Source: Actinomycetota bacterium
Lineage (GTDB): Bacteria > Actinomycetota > Acidimicrobiia > Acidimicrobiales > Ilumatobacteraceae
NCBI GenBank assembly: GCA_016213625.1
Contig: JACQZZ010000116.1
Coordinates: 98,823 to 162,822, forward strand
Direction of reading: 5' to 3'
DNA: 64,000 nucleotides
Positions 1 to 9,556 of the stretch are shown one piece after another. The position numbers and the translations under genes were made by a program. Position 1 is the stretch's first letter. Each line of letters begins with the position of its first letter. Under the pieces are notes generated by a model, which was not told the DNA's origin, did no database searches, and saw nothing but the letters and a program-made list of their open reading frames with translations.

Positions 1-2492
1 TGCTCGTCGATCGCCCGGCTCGCCGTCACCTCCTGGAGGGCACGGCCCAGGTGGTCGCCGTGGTGGCACCCGCCGGCTACGGCAAGACCGTGCTGGTGCG
101 CCAGTGGGTGGACACGCTCGACGGTGTCGCCGTCGCCTGGTACTCGCTCGACGCGCTCGACGCCAACCCGTTGTGCTTCTGGCGACACCTGGTGGCCGCG
201 CTCGACGAGGCAGTGCACCTCGGCCACGAGCCCGACCGTGTGCTCACCGAGCGCGGACCCGACACCGCGTTCTTGCACCTCCTGGTCCACGCGCTCGCCA
301 GCACCGGCCGCGATCTGGTACTCGTGCTCGACGACCTGCACCTGTTGCGCGACCGGGCCACGCTCGACCAGCTGGCGTTGCTGGTCGACCGCGCCGGCCC
401 CGGGTTCCGGCTGGTGTGCACCGCACGCTCGACCCCGCCGCTGCCGCTGGCTCGCTGGCGACTCCAGGGCCGGGCGGCCGAGCTGGGCGTCGACGACCTG
501 CGGTTCGACGAGGACTCCACGGATTCGCTGCTGCGTGGGTATCAGTGCCCGGCCATGGCCGATCGCGACCTGACGGAACTGGTCGGACGGTCGGAAGGGT
601 GGGTGGCGGGCATCCAGCTCGCCGCGCTCGCCCGGCCCGGCGATGTGCTGCGAGTGCTCGACGACCTGCCCGCCGACAACGCCGGGGTGGCCGACTATCT
701 GGTCAGCGAGGTCATCGATGCGCTGCCGGCCGATCAACGCGAGGTGGCACTCGCGGTGTCCGTGGTCGACGAGTTCGATGCCTCGCTCGCGGCGGGACTG
801 GCGGGCCGAGCCGACGCTGGTGCGGTCATCCGTGCGCTCGACGACGGCAACGTGTTCCTGGTGCGAACCGGGGCCGAGAGCTACCGCTTCCACCACCTGT
901 TCCGCGACCTCCTGCGTGCGCAGGTGCGCGACACCGATCCGCAGGAGTGGCATCGTCTGCACCGCGAGGCGGCCCGGTTGCTCGCCGCCCGGGGTCAGAC
1001 CGATGCAGCCTTCGGTCATCTCGTGCTCGTCGACGACATGGACGGTGCCTTCGACCTGGTGGTGCGCCCGGGCCTGGCATTGTCCGACCAGGGGCATGGT
1101 CGCCAGTTCCGTCGCTGGTTGGAGATGCTGCCGGTGAACCTCGAGGTGCACGACGTCGACCTGTTGCTCGACCTCGCGTTCGCCAACTTCACCGCCGGTC
1201 GGCTCGACGAGGCCGAGGCCATGCTCGACACGGTCGCGCCACGGTGCCAGCCCGACGACCGGAGAGTCGCGCTGCGGCGTCTGGCCGTCGCGGTCGCCCG
1301 CGGCGACGTGTCACGAATGGACGGAGCATTGGCGCTCAGCGGCGCGACCGTCGGCCCGGTGCTCGGAGGGCCGTTCGAGTACCGCTTCGACAGCGTGGCT
1401 GCCCGAGCGTGGATTCTGCGCGGCGACCTCGACGAGGCGGCGGCGGCGTTGGACCGCGCAGCGGCCAATGCCGACGAGCACGCGCGACGGGTCACCGTTC
1501 CCGCGCTTCGGGCACGGTTGCATGTCCTGGCCGGCAATGTGGTGGAGGCCACCCGGTTGGCACAGCACGCCAGCGACGAGGCCGAGGCGGTGGGAGTCCG
1601 CCGCAATCCGGCCGTGTTGGAGATCGCGATCGCCAGCACGGCAGCCGCCATCGCCGGCGGCGACACCGCTGCGGCAGCGGTGCGCATGGAGGAGCTGCTC
1701 GACGTGGTCGACGCGGTGGACTACCCCTACTCCCACGCCAACGCCGCGGCACTCGGCATCGAGTTGCATGCCCAGCAGGAGGGGTGGTCGGCGACGGCCG
1801 GGCAGTTCGACGAGCTCTGCGAGCAAGCGGGATTCGAACGGCCCGCGCCCATGCAGCGACTGCTCGACCCGCTGTTGGTCCGAGCGCTCGTGGCCGCCGG
1901 TCGCATCGGCGAGGCGGCCGAGGTGGCGACCGCGATGCTCCCCGGCCCGGATCGCACCATCGCCGAGGCATCCGTGCAACTCGCGTCGCGGCAGTACGCG
2001 CAGGTGCTGTCGGCGCTGCAACGCACCGACGGATGGACGTCACGCGCCACGGTGGAGGCACTCGTGCTCTGCGCGATGGCGGCCACAGGAGACGACGCCG
2101 ACCGATTCCTGCGGGCGGCCATCGACCTGGCGATGCCACTCGGCCTGGTGTCACCGTTCCTCCAGCGCGGCGACGATCTCGATCGCATCCTCCGTCGTCT
2201 GCCGGCGGAGCACCGCTCGTTCGTCGACCGATGGTCGCCCGCAACGGCCGCTCCGAGCCAGCCGATCCCGGGCATCGTGGAACCGCTCACCCCGCGAGAA
2301 CGGGAACTCCTGGCCCTCCTGCCGACGCATCTCTCCAACGCCGCCATCGGCGAGCGGCTGTACGTCTCGGTGAACACGGTCAAGACCAATCTGCGATCCG
2401 TGTACCGCAAGCTCGGTACTGCCTCGAGGGCCGAGACCGTCGCGATGGCCCGACGCGTGGGTCTGTTGCCGCCTGGTGACACAACAGTTTGA
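1..2492 (+). CDS. MalT-like LuxR-family ATP-dependent regulator (LAL), 5' end outside window
   Basis: Large signal-transduction ATPase with a C-terminal LuxR DNA-binding domain. The frame is open from base 3 and reads LVDRPARRHLLEG before the Walker A motif APAGYGKT. That is the usual N-terminal layout of this family, so the true start lies upstream of the window and the GTG at 51 is internal. The middle is Leu/Ala/Asp-rich and TPR-like. The last 65 residues form a LuxR helix-turn-helix (LTPREREL, then YVSVNTVKTNLRSVYRKLG). Members usually bind ATP and an inducer and activate nearby promoters. A 9-bp-stem hairpin or dyad follows the stop, then a sulfatase gene on the same strand. A second family member lies at 60912-63554. 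The ligand is unknown. Confidence 0.9.
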   Translation, partial: LVDRPARRHLLEGTAQVVAVVAPAGYGKTVLVRQWVDTLDGVAVAWYSLDALDANPLCFWRHLVAALDEAVHLGHEPDRVLTERGPDTAFLHLLVHALASTGRDLVLVLDDLHLLRDRATLDQLALLVDRAGPGFRLVCTARSTPPLPLARWRLQGRAAELGVDDLRFDEDSTDSLLRGYQCPAMADRDLTELVGRSEGWVAGIQLAALARPGDVLRVLDDLPADNAGVADYLVSEVIDALPADQREVALAVSVVDEFDASLAAGLAGRADAGAVIRALDDGNVFLVRTGAESYRFHHLFRDLLRAQVRDTDPQEWHRLHREAARLLAARGQTDAAFGHLVLVDDMDGAFDLVVRPGLALSDQGHGRQFRRWLEMLPVNLEVHDVDLLLDLAFANFTAGRLDEAEAMLDTVAPRCQPDDRRVALRRLAVAVARGDVSRMDGALALSGATVGPVLGGPFEYRFDSVAARAWILRGDLDEAAAALDRAAANADEHARRVTVPALRARLHVLAGNVVEATRLAQHASDEAEAVGVRRNPAVLEIAIASTAAAIAGGDTAAAAVRMEELLDVVDAVDYPYSHANAAALGIELHAQQEGWSATAGQFDELCEQAGFERPAPMQRLLDPLLVRALVAAGRIGEAAEVATAMLPGPDRTIAEASVQLASRQYAQVLSALQRTDGWTSRATVEALVLCAMAATGDDADRFLRAAIDLAMPLGLVSPFLQRGDDLDRILRRLPAEHRSFVDRWSPATAAPSQPIPGIVEPLTPRERELLALLPTHLSNAAIGERLYVSVNTVKTNLRSVYRKLGTASRAETVAMARRVGLLPPGDTTV

Positions 2493-2493
2493 C

Positions 2494-2514
2494 CTTCACC
2501 CGCTTCGGGTGAAG
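2494..2514 (+). terminator. Hairpin after the LAL gene (terminator or regulator dyad)
   Basis: A perfect 9-bp stem, CTTCACCCG / CGGGTGAAG with a 3-nt loop, starts two bases after the stop codon. No T-run follows, so its terminator role is uncertain. Its core, TTCACC-N7-GGTGAA, resembles a dyad upstream of the second LAL gene (63603-63621), so it may instead be an operator for the downstream sulfatase. Confidence 0.5.
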
Positions 2515-2547
2515 CATGGTGTGTCCGTCACTTGAGAGCCTGGAGCC

Positions 2548-4125
2548 ATGAGCCGTCGACCCAACATCCTCTTGATCACCACCGACGAGGAACGGGCTGC
2601 CATCCCGCATCCCGCCGGGTTCGAGCTGCCGTCCCGCGAACGGTTGGCCGCCGCCGGCACCACGTTCAGCAACTACTACGCCGCGTCCACGATGTGCAGT
2701 TCGTCGCGGTCGGTCATCTACACCGGCCAGCACCTGCCGCACACCGCGATCTACGACAACGACAACATGCCCTACATCCGGCCCCTCGACCCGGCGATCG
2801 GCACCATCGGCACGATGTTGCGCGCCGCCGGCTACTACACCACCTACCAGGGCAAGTGGCATCTGTCGAACGCGTACGTGGACCCGGCGAACCCGGTGTC
2901 GACCAAGGATGCGCTGGAGCCGTACGGCTTCTCCGAGTGGAACGACTGGGGCGACATCGACGGCGGCGCCTGGGCCGGGTTGCAGGTGGACCCGGTGATC
3001 GCCGGTCAGGCCGCGGGCTGGTTGCGCAACCGTGCACCGGTGGTGGTCGCCGAGCAGCCGTGGTTCATGGCGGTCAACTTCGTGAACCCGCACGACATCA
3101 TGAGCTTCGACTACGGCAGCCGGTCGAAGGTGCAGTTGCCGCCCGGCCTCTCGCACGCCGTGGCCACCCGGCCGCCGGCACCCATTCCCGTCTACGCCCC
3201 GCAGTGGGACGTGTCGCTCCCGGCGAGCGCGCACGACGACCTGTCGGGCGCGGCGCCCGCGGTGCGCGAGTACGCCGAAGTGATGAACGTCTCCTTCGGT
3301 GAGGTGGTGGGGGAGGACCACTGGCTGGAGGGCATGAACTTCTACCTGAACTGCCTGCGCGACGTCGACCGCTCGATCGGCCTCGTGCTCGATGCTCTCG
3401 AGGCCTCTGGACAGGCCGACGACACGATCATCGTGTTCACTGCCGACCACGGCGACATGGTCGGCTCGCACGGCCTCCGCCAGAAGGGCAACCTCGTGTA
3501 CGACGAGAACTTCCACGTGCCCTTCATCGTTCGGCACCCCGATGTGCAGGGAGGCGGGGTCAGCACGGCATTCGCCTCGGCCGTCGACCTCGCGCCCACG
3601 CTGCTGGCATTCGCCGGTGTCACCGCCGAACAGGTGGCCAACGAGCACTCGAACCTCAAGGGTCAGTCGCTGGCTCCTGCGCTGGAGGGACACGACGTGC
3701 GCGACGGCGTGCTCACCGCCGTCGAGTCCATCACCACGCTCGACGCCGGGTACTGGCGGCACTTCGGCGACGCCGACGTGATGGAGCAGTTGCAGTCGGG
3801 TCGCCTGCGTCCCGACCTGCACAAGCGGGGCTTCCTGCGCGGCTACACGGACCGTCGGTACTCGTTCGGCCGCTACTTCTCGCCCCTCGAGCCGAATCGC
3901 CCCACGGACCTCGACGGCCTGTTCGCGCGGAACGACGTCGTGCTCTACGACCGTGTCGAGGATCCGCACGAGCTGGTGAACCTGGCGGGTCAGCCCGAGC
4001 ATCACGCGCTGGTGGCGGACTACTCCGCCAAGCTCGAAGCCCTCATCACTGCCGAAGTGGGCGACGATCTGCACGCATGGGTCACCGAGCGTCCAGCGCT
4101 GATGGGACCGCCGTCAGGGCAGTGA
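2548..4125 (+). CDS. Sulfatase family hydrolase (arylsulfatase/choline-sulfatase-like)
   Basis: Predicted sulfate-ester hydrolase of 525 residues. The N-terminus RRPNILLITTDEE carries the metal-binding Asp. The formylglycine signature is Cys50-Ser-Ser-Ser-Arg54, a CxSxR form in place of the common CxPxR. A second metal site appears as FTADHGDMVGSHGL near residue 300. No signal peptide is evident, so it is probably cytoplasmic. The start ATG follows a TGGAG element. It lies 55 bp after the LAL regulator on the same strand and may be its target. It converges on the acetyltransferase gene with a 12-bp overlap of coding ends. The substrate cannot be read from the sequence. No formylglycine-generating enzyme gene is in the window. 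Confidence 0.88.
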   Translation: MSRRPNILLITTDEERAAIPHPAGFELPSRERLAAAGTTFSNYYAASTMCSSSRSVIYTGQHLPHTAIYDNDNMPYIRPLDPAIGTIGTMLRAAGYYTTYQGKWHLSNAYVDPANPVSTKDALEPYGFSEWNDWGDIDGGAWAGLQVDPVIAGQAAGWLRNRAPVVVAEQPWFMAVNFVNPHDIMSFDYGSRSKVQLPPGLSHAVATRPPAPIPVYAPQWDVSLPASAHDDLSGAAPAVREYAEVMNVSFGEVVGEDHWLEGMNFYLNCLRDVDRSIGLVLDALEASGQADDTIIVFTADHGDMVGSHGLRQKGNLVYDENFHVPFIVRHPDVQGGGVSTAFASAVDLAPTLLAFAGVTAEQVANEHSNLKGQSLAPALEGHDVRDGVLTAVESITTLDAGYWRHFGDADVMEQLQSGRLRPDLHKRGFLRGYTDRRYSFGRYFSPLEPNRPTDLDGLFARNDVVLYDRVEDPHELVNLAGQPEHHALVADYSAKLEALITAEVGDDLHAWVTERPALMGPPSGQ

Positions 4126-4755
4126 CCGGGTGAAGAGCACCGCGCCGTCCCCGTCGTGACGGCGGAACCCGAGGTGCTCGTAGAAGCCCGACGCGCGCTC
4201 GTTGCGCGGGTCCACCCCGAGGTGCACGCCGTGGGATCCGGCGGCGACGAGCCGCTCGAGCAGGGCATCGATCAGTCGGCGACCGACGCCGTGACCCTGG
4301 AGCTCGGGCAGCAGGTCGATGTGCAGGTGCGAGGGATAGCGCTCGGTGAGGCGCCGCGGCGTGTGGAACCCTTCGTGCAGCCGGCGGACGAGCGCGCGGT
4401 CGATGTCGCTGCCGTCGCCGGGCAGTGGGTGCCGCGCCCGGAGCGTCGGCCACCACTCGGCCTCGCAGCGCGCCTCGAACGATGGCGTGTCGAGCGCCCC
4501 CAACACGTACCCGAGCACCCGTTCGTCCACCTCGGCGACGATGGCCAACTCGGGTGCCAGCGCCAGATAGGGCACGGCGTAGACGTCGCCGTAGAGGTGG
4601 CCGTGCACGACGAGTGAGGTGGCGTCCTCGCCGGCGTGGCCCGTGCGCAGGCAGATCCCGGCGAGCGCGTCGCGATCCAGTGGTGTGGCGGAGCGGATGA
4701 TGACCTCGGCGTCGGGCACCCGCAGAGTGTGGCCGATCGCCTGCTCGTGGTGCAC
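4114..4755 (-). CDS. GNAT-family N-acetyltransferase
   Basis: A 213-residue protein with a single GNAT fold. The acetyl-CoA-binding motif is QGHGVGRRLIDALLERL at about residues 155-171, followed by GVDPRNERASGFYEHLGF, the usual beta5-alpha4 ending. The first 16 residues before VIIRSATPLDRD may be extra; a GTG at codon 13 is an alternative start. Its 3' end overlaps the convergent sulfatase gene by 12 bp. The acceptor substrate is unknown. Confidence 0.85.
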   Translation of the reverse strand: MHHEQAIGHTLRVPDAEVIIRSATPLDRDALAGICLRTGHAGEDATSLVVHGHLYGDVYAVPYLALAPELAIVAEVDERVLGYVLGALDTPSFEARCEAEWWPTLRARHPLPGDGSDIDRALVRRLHEGFHTPRRLTERYPSHLHIDLLPELQGHGVGRRLIDALLERLVAAGSHGVHLGVDPRNERASGFYEHLGFRRHDGDGAVLFTRSLP

Positions 4756-4878
4756 GGCCGGGTCCTTCGGCCCTGCTCAGCGGGCTGGACAATTCGTAAT
4801 GTGAGAAGTGGTCCAGAGGTGAACTCGCTGGCCGTGAACGTCCATGGGCGGCGGGTCCACAGTGAGGAGGCGGACGCG

Positions 4879-6771
4879 ATGAACGCTCCGAACCCAGGTT
4901 GGTTCCCGGATCCCATGGGGCGGCATCAGTTCCGCTACTGGGATGGTGGCCGTTGGAGTGATCACGTCTCCGACGGTGGCCAGACCGCCATCGACCCCCT
5001 GTCGGCGCCCCAATCGCCGTCGCCTGCGGCTGACACCAGTCATCCGTTGCCGCCGCCTTCCGCGGCGCAGTCGGTCGCCGCCGCGCAACCGTTGGCGGCC
5101 ACCCCGCCCGCCTCGCCGCCGACACGGAAGCGCAGCGCGATCTGGGTGATCGTCGGCGCGTTGGCGGCGGTGGCCGCCGTCGTGGTGGCACTCGTGTTCG
5201 TGGTCGGCGGGAAGGACGACGACTCGTCGTCCGACACGGCCGCCGAGTTGTTCCTCGAGCCCGCCACCGCGGCGGGCGACGATCCGTTCACCCCGAGCGT
5301 CGACACGAACACCGCGCCTCCTCCGGTGCGCATCGTCCCCGTCGTGAATGCCCAACCGGCGGCCACCACCACCACGACCTCGGCCACGACGGTGGTTCCG
5401 TCCACGGTGGCGCCCACGACGACCCCCACGACCCCCACGCCCACCGCCACACCCACGACGGCGGCCGGAGCGGTGCTGCCCGTGCGCAGCGTCGACGCCA
5501 CGGCGCCGGGCCTGTACGGCGGCACCCGCAACAACCGTGCGTGTGACCAGGAGCAGATGATCACGTTCCTCACCCAGCACCCCGAGAAGGCAGCCGCCTG
5601 GGCGGGCGCGCAGGGCATCGCTCCCGCTGACATCCCGGCGTTCATCCGCTCGCTCACACCGATGGTGTTGCGAGCCGACACACGCGTGACCAACTTCGGG
5701 TTCCGCAACGGCGTGGCCAACGCCAAAGCCGCGGTGTTGCAGGCCGGCACGGCGGTGTTGGTGGATCAGTACGGCATTCCGCGGGCGCGGTGCAGTTGTG
5801 GCAACCCGCTGGCACCGCCTCGGCCGTTGCCCGGTGGCTACACCTACCACGGCGATCCGTGGCCGGGCTTCGACCCGACGGCGGTGATCGTGGTGGTCAA
5901 CGTGAACAACGTCGTGATCAACAACTTCGTCGTCGTCGATCTGAACGGTGGCTACTTCGGCCGCACCCCGCCGAAGGCGTCGCCGAACGGTGATGTGGTC
6001 GACGGCGAGGTCTATGTCGACACCCTCTGCGACATGTTCCCCGACGCTCCCGAGTGCCTGCCGCCGGTGGACATCACCGTGCCGCCGGAGACGATCCCTG
6101 CGACCACGCTGCCCGAGCCGGTGCTCGGCACGGGCGACGTGCAGTTCACGCTGCGGTGGTCGTCGACCGCCGACCTCGACCTGGCCGTGCTCGACCCGGC
6201 GGGGGAGGAGATCAGCTACGGCCATCCGACGTCGGCCTCCGGCGGCACGCTCGACGTGGACTCGAACGCGAGCTGCGAGAACCCCGTCACCAATCCGGTG
6301 GAGAACGTGTTCTGGCCCACCGGCGCGAGCCCGCTCGGGGTGTATCAGGTGCGGGTGTACTACTACGAGGAGTGCGCCGGCGGCTCCGGCCCCCAGCCGT
6401 TCACGATCACGGCGATGATCGACGGCGTGGAGGTGCCGCTGCAGGCGGCCGGACTGCGGATGGCGGTCGACACACTGTCGGGTGCGAACGATTCGCGCAC
6501 CTACTCCGTGGAGAAGACCGCCAGCCCGCCCATGACCGTGCCGCCCACCGTGGCACCGACCGAGCCGCCGACGGTGCCGCCGACGGTGACGACACCGACG
6601 TCGCACGTCCCGGTCACCACGGCCGTGCCGATCGGCGTGACGCCGACGACCGTGCAGCCCGGTCAGGCACTCACGCTCGAGGAGGTGTGCGCCGCGCAGT
6701 ACCCGCCGCCCGTGATCGGTGCGGCGAACCCGTGGTACACGCTCTGCATGCACGATCCCACGGTCACCTGA
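4879..6771 (+). CDS. DUF2510 membrane-anchored protein with DUF6777-like and YfaP-like domains
   Basis: 630 residues. The start ATG is preceded by GAGGAGG at 8 nt spacing, which fixes it despite an open frame further upstream. Order of parts: an N-terminal DUF2510 motif (GWFPDPMGRHQFRYWDGGRW), a Pro/Ala-rich linker, one membrane helix (about residues 88-112), and a long Thr/Pro-rich low-complexity stalk. Next comes a conserved domain beginning YGGTRNNRACDQ and containing AVLVDQYGIPRARCSCGNPL, which I recognise as DUF6777-like. Then follows a beta-rich segment (DVQFTLRWSSTADLDLAVLD) resembling the DUF2135/YfaP fold, and a second Thr/Pro-rich tail. The layout implies a short cytoplasmic N-terminus and a large external part. 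The function is unknown. A second DUF2510 protein is encoded at 19334-20467. Confidence 0.85.
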   Translation: MNAPNPGWFPDPMGRHQFRYWDGGRWSDHVSDGGQTAIDPLSAPQSPSPAADTSHPLPPPSAAQSVAAAQPLAATPPASPPTRKRSAIWVIVGALAAVAAVVVALVFVVGGKDDDSSSDTAAELFLEPATAAGDDPFTPSVDTNTAPPPVRIVPVVNAQPAATTTTTSATTVVPSTVAPTTTPTTPTPTATPTTAAGAVLPVRSVDATAPGLYGGTRNNRACDQEQMITFLTQHPEKAAAWAGAQGIAPADIPAFIRSLTPMVLRADTRVTNFGFRNGVANAKAAVLQAGTAVLVDQYGIPRARCSCGNPLAPPRPLPGGYTYHGDPWPGFDPTAVIVVVNVNNVVINNFVVVDLNGGYFGRTPPKASPNGDVVDGEVYVDTLCDMFPDAPECLPPVDITVPPETIPATTLPEPVLGTGDVQFTLRWSSTADLDLAVLDPAGEEISYGHPTSASGGTLDVDSNASCENPVTNPVENVFWPTGASPLGVYQVRVYYYEECAGGSGPQPFTITAMIDGVEVPLQAAGLRMAVDTLSGANDSRTYSVEKTASPPMTVPPTVAPTEPPTVPPTVTTPTSHVPVTTAVPIGVTPTTVQPGQALTLEEVCAAQYPPPVIGAANPWYTLCMHDPTVT

Positions 6772-6780
6772 CCCTGAATG

Positions 6781-6821
6781 CGATGAGCGATGCTGCGGTC
6801 TGGCCGCTGCATCGCTCATCG
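6781..6821. terminator. Bidirectional terminator hairpin
   Basis: Perfect 13-bp stem, CGATGAGCGATGC (6781-6793) with GCATCGCTCATCG (6809-6821). Inside it, past one T/T mismatch, a further GCGG/CCGC pairs around a 5-nt loop. It lies between the convergent DUF2510 gene (ends 6771) and the P450 gene (ends 6850), where it can serve both strands. Confidence 0.7.
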
Positions 6822-6849
6822 GGGAACGGTCGGGCCCGGGTCGCGGCGC

Positions 6850-8064
6850 TCAGACCCAGCGAATCGGCAGCGACGAGTAGCCGCCGATCGGTGAACCCGG
6901 TGGGTGCAGCGTCGCCGCGCCGTCGAGCGTGAGCGTGGAGAACCTCGTCGCCAGCTCGGCCACCGCCTCCTGCAGTTCGAGGCGGGCGAGGTTCGCACCG
7001 AGGCAGTAGTGGATGCCACCGCCGAAGGTGAGGAGGTGCCACCCGTCGGGTGCGGTGCGAGTGATGTCGAACGTGTCGGCACCGGGAAGGGCGGTCGTGT
7101 CGTGATTGGCCGACATCGACATCAGGATGACGACGGAGCCGGCGGGCACGAGGTGGCCGCCGATCTCGATGTCCTCCACGGCGAAGCGGGGCAGGGCCTC
7201 GGTGGCCGGGTGCCACCGGATGGCTTCCTCCACTGCGTTGGCGGTCAGCTCGGGACGTTCCCGCAGCAGCGCCCACTGCTCGGGGTGCTCGGCGAAGGTG
7301 TGGATGACGGTGCTCAACTGGTTGCGCGTGGTGTCGGTGCCTGCCACCAGCATCATCGCCACCACCGACAGCAGCTCCGACGGTGACAGTCGGTCGCCCT
7401 CCTCCTCCACGCTGACGAGATTGGACAACAGGTCGTCGCCGGGCGCGGCGCGGCGTCGCTCGATGAGTTCGGTGATGAAGTCGTCGAGTTCCGCCTGGGC
7501 GGACTCGATGCGATCGAGGAACTGCCCGGCGTCGAGGCGCAGCGACAGCAGGATGTCCGATGCCCACCGGCTCATGTCCTCCCACCGGTCCGCATCCACG
7601 CCGACGAGGGCGCAGATCACGGGAATCGGGAACGGATCGCACAGCATGGGCACCGCGTCGCAATGGCCCTCGTCGACGACGGCGTCGACCAGGCGAGCGA
7701 TGGTCGCCCGGGTGAACGGGCGCAACGACTCGACTGCTCGGGGCGTGAACGCCTTCGAGACGAGACGACGGAGCCGGTGGTGGTCGTCGCCCTCCATGAA
7801 CAACAGGATCTGTTCCTGGCGCGCCCACGCCCGACTTCCGTCGGGGATGCCGGACATCCGGGCGAAGTCCATCCCCGGTCCTCGCAGCCGTCGATCGCGG
7901 AGGAGGTCGACGACATCGCGATGGTGGATGGCGACGGGGCCGAAGAGGCCCTTGGCCAGGGGAGCAGTGGCTCTGGTCTCGGCGAACAACCGCCGGGTCT
8001 CGGCCGCACTCGTGGTCATCCCCGGAGTGAGGAGCGGCAACTCCGCCTCGGTGTAGCTCGGCAT
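6850..8064 (-). CDS. Cytochrome P450
   Basis: 404-residue soluble bacterial P450, a haem monooxygenase needing a ferredoxin and reductase that are not encoded nearby. Visible signatures are the I-helix oxygen-binding motif AGTDTT, the K-helix ExxR in VEEAIRW, and the haem-thiolate loop FGGGIHYCLG with its Cys ligand. The start is set at MPSYTEAELP, preceded by GAGGAGG at about 5 nt spacing; an upstream extension of 25 codons is open but has no ribosome site. It is transcribed away from the histidine-kinase gene across a 139-bp divergent region. The substrate is not predictable; the FGGGIHYCLG loop is common in hydroxylases of small hydrophobic compounds. Confidence 0.93.
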   Translation of the reverse strand: MPSYTEAELPLLTPGMTTSAAETRRLFAETRATAPLAKGLFGPVAIHHRDVVDLLRDRRLRGPGMDFARMSGIPDGSRAWARQEQILLFMEGDDHHRLRRLVSKAFTPRAVESLRPFTRATIARLVDAVVDEGHCDAVPMLCDPFPIPVICALVGVDADRWEDMSRWASDILLSLRLDAGQFLDRIESAQAELDDFITELIERRRAAPGDDLLSNLVSVEEEGDRLSPSELLSVVAMMLVAGTDTTRNQLSTVIHTFAEHPEQWALLRERPELTANAVEEAIRWHPATEALPRFAVEDIEIGGHLVPAGSVVILMSMSANHDTTALPGADTFDITRTAPDGWHLLTFGGGIHYCLGANLARLELQEAVAELATRFSTLTLDGAATLHPPGSPIGGYSSLPIRWV

Positions 8065-8191
8065 CTGGACCTCCTCGGACGAACACCGCATGGTAGTTCG
8101 CCCGCTCATCGGCCCAGGTCGTGGCGCGGCGGTTGCCATCGATCGAGACCCGATGGTGGCGAGGGGCCGCGTTTCCGGGCTGAATCAGGTC

Positions 8192-8206
8192 TATATTCCC
8201 TGCGTG
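8192..8206 (+). promoter_or_regulatory. Leaderless promoter of the histidine-kinase gene
   Basis: A TATATT -10 hexamer at 8192-8197 ends 6 nt before the GTG at 8204. No Shine-Dalgarno sequence precedes that GTG. This is the spacing expected when transcription begins at the start codon. Confidence 0.55.
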
Positions 8207-9556
8207 GAGATGCTTCGTGAGCATCCCGTCGCGACGGGGGAAGTGAGCAACAAACGCAGTAGTTCGCGTTCGCTCCGCGTCCCCATCGCCTTGTCCGTGG
8301 GCGGTTCGTTGCTCGCCTTCGTCGCCATCGGACTCGGGTTGCTGTGGGCCACCAACGCCGCCGCCGAGCGGGAAGCGGTGAAGGAGGCCGGGTCGGCAGG
8401 CGAGCTCGCCGCGCGTGTCGCGCTGGCGCCGTTCCTGACGCCGGGGCTCCTCGAGCGCAACGAGGCCGATGTGGAAGCGCTCGACGCCGCCGGCCAGACG
8501 TTCAAGGACATCAGCGACGTGGTGCGGTTGAAGGTGTGGTCGGAACAGCAACAGGTGTTGTGGTCCGACGAGCGCATCCTCGACGGTCAGTTCTTCGAAC
8601 TCGAGCCCGAGGAGTTCGAACTGTTCGAGACACAGGGCGCGGCCACGGAGGTCAGCGATCTCAGCAAGGAAGAGAACTTCGCCGAGGTGGCCGATGGCAA
8701 CGACAAGTTGCTCGAGGTCTACTTCGGCGCTCGCACCTCCGATGGCGAGCCCGTGCTGGTGGAGAGCTATTTCGACTACGCGATGGTCACCGAACGCGAG
8801 ACCGAGCTGCGCGCGAGCTTCATGCCGCTCGTCATCCTCGGCCTCGGCTTGCTCACCCTGGCACAGGTGCCACTCGCCATCCTGTTGGCTCGGCGGTTGA
8901 ACCGTGCCCAGCGCGAACGGGAGCGTCTGCTCGAACGCGTCATCCACGCGTCCGACGCCGAGCGTCGACGCATCGCGGCCGAAGTGCACGACGGAGCGGT
9001 GCAGGACCTCATCGGCATCTCGTACTCGCTCGAGGCCAACGCCGACACCGCACCCGCGCCCATCAACGACACGCTGCACGAACTCGCCGGCTCCACCCGT
9101 ACCACGGTGCGGAGGCTGCGCAGCATCCTGAATTCCATCTACCCGGTGGAGGTGCCCGACGAGGGGTGGGCCAATGGCTTCAACGACCTCATCCAGGCGC
9201 TCGAGTCCAATGGCGTGAGGGTGCGCCTCGACATCGCCGACGTGCCGCTCGCCCCGATGGACGAGATGCTGCTGCTGCGCGTCACGCGCGAGTCGCTGCG
9301 CAACGTCGCGGCGCACGCAGAGGCCGAGACCGTGATGGTGCGCCTCCACGCGGCACGTATGGGCAAAATGGTGCTCGAAGTGCGCGACGATGGTCGTGGG
9401 TTCACCGCCGACAAAGCCGACTCCAGTCGGACCGCGGGGCACCTCGGCCTGCAATTGCTGCACGATCTGGCCGACGATGTGGGGGCGCTCCTCACCATCG
9501 ACTCCACCCCAGGGCAAGGAACCAGCATCCGACTCGAACTGATGGGACAACGATGA
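8204..9556 (+). CDS. Membrane sensor histidine kinase, NarL/DesK type (HisKA_3)
   Basis: 450 residues from the GTG at 8204; alternatives at ATG 8210 or GTG 8243. A membrane helix (LRVPIALSVGGSLLAFVAIG) is followed by a roughly 150-residue outside sensor segment, a second helix (SFMPLVILGLGLLTL), then a cytoplasmic HisKA_3 domain. The phospho-acceptor is His262 in AAEVHDGAVQDL. A HATPase domain follows with its N-box (ESLRNVAAHA) and a G-box (DDGRGF). The gene overlaps the response-regulator gene by 4 bp (ATGA), so the two are translationally coupled. The signal is unknown; the sensor segment is acidic and matches no domain I recognise. Confidence 0.9.
   Translation: MEMLREHPVATGEVSNKRSSSRSLRVPIALSVGGSLLAFVAIGLGLLWATNAAAEREAVKEAGSAGELAARVALAPFLTPGLLERNEADVEALDAAGQTFKDISDVVRLKVWSEQQQVLWSDERILDGQFFELEPEEFELFETQGAATEVSDLSKEENFAEVADGNDKLLEVYFGARTSDGEPVLVESYFDYAMVTERETELRASFMPLVILGLGLLTLAQVPLAILLARRLNRAQRERERLLERVIHASDAERRRIAAEVHDGAVQDLIGISYSLEANADTAPAPINDTLHELAGSTRTTVRRLRSILNSIYPVEVPDEGWANGFNDLIQALESNGVRVRLDIADVPLAPMDEMLLLRVTRESLRNVAAHAEAETVMVRLHAARMGKMVLEVRDDGRGFTADKADSSRTAGHLGLQLLHDLADDVGALLTIDSTPGQGTSIRLELMGQR

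Noticed and set aside
4636..4878. An 81-codon upstream extension of the DUF2510 gene
   Set aside because: It runs antisense to the acetyltransferase gene and lacks a ribosome site; the ATG at 4879 has GAGGAGG and starts the conserved domain.
8180..8188. CTGAATCAG upstream of the histidine-kinase gene, similar to operator A
   Set aside because: The second half-site TCAG is not at the 8-bp spacing, so it does not fit the shared dyad.
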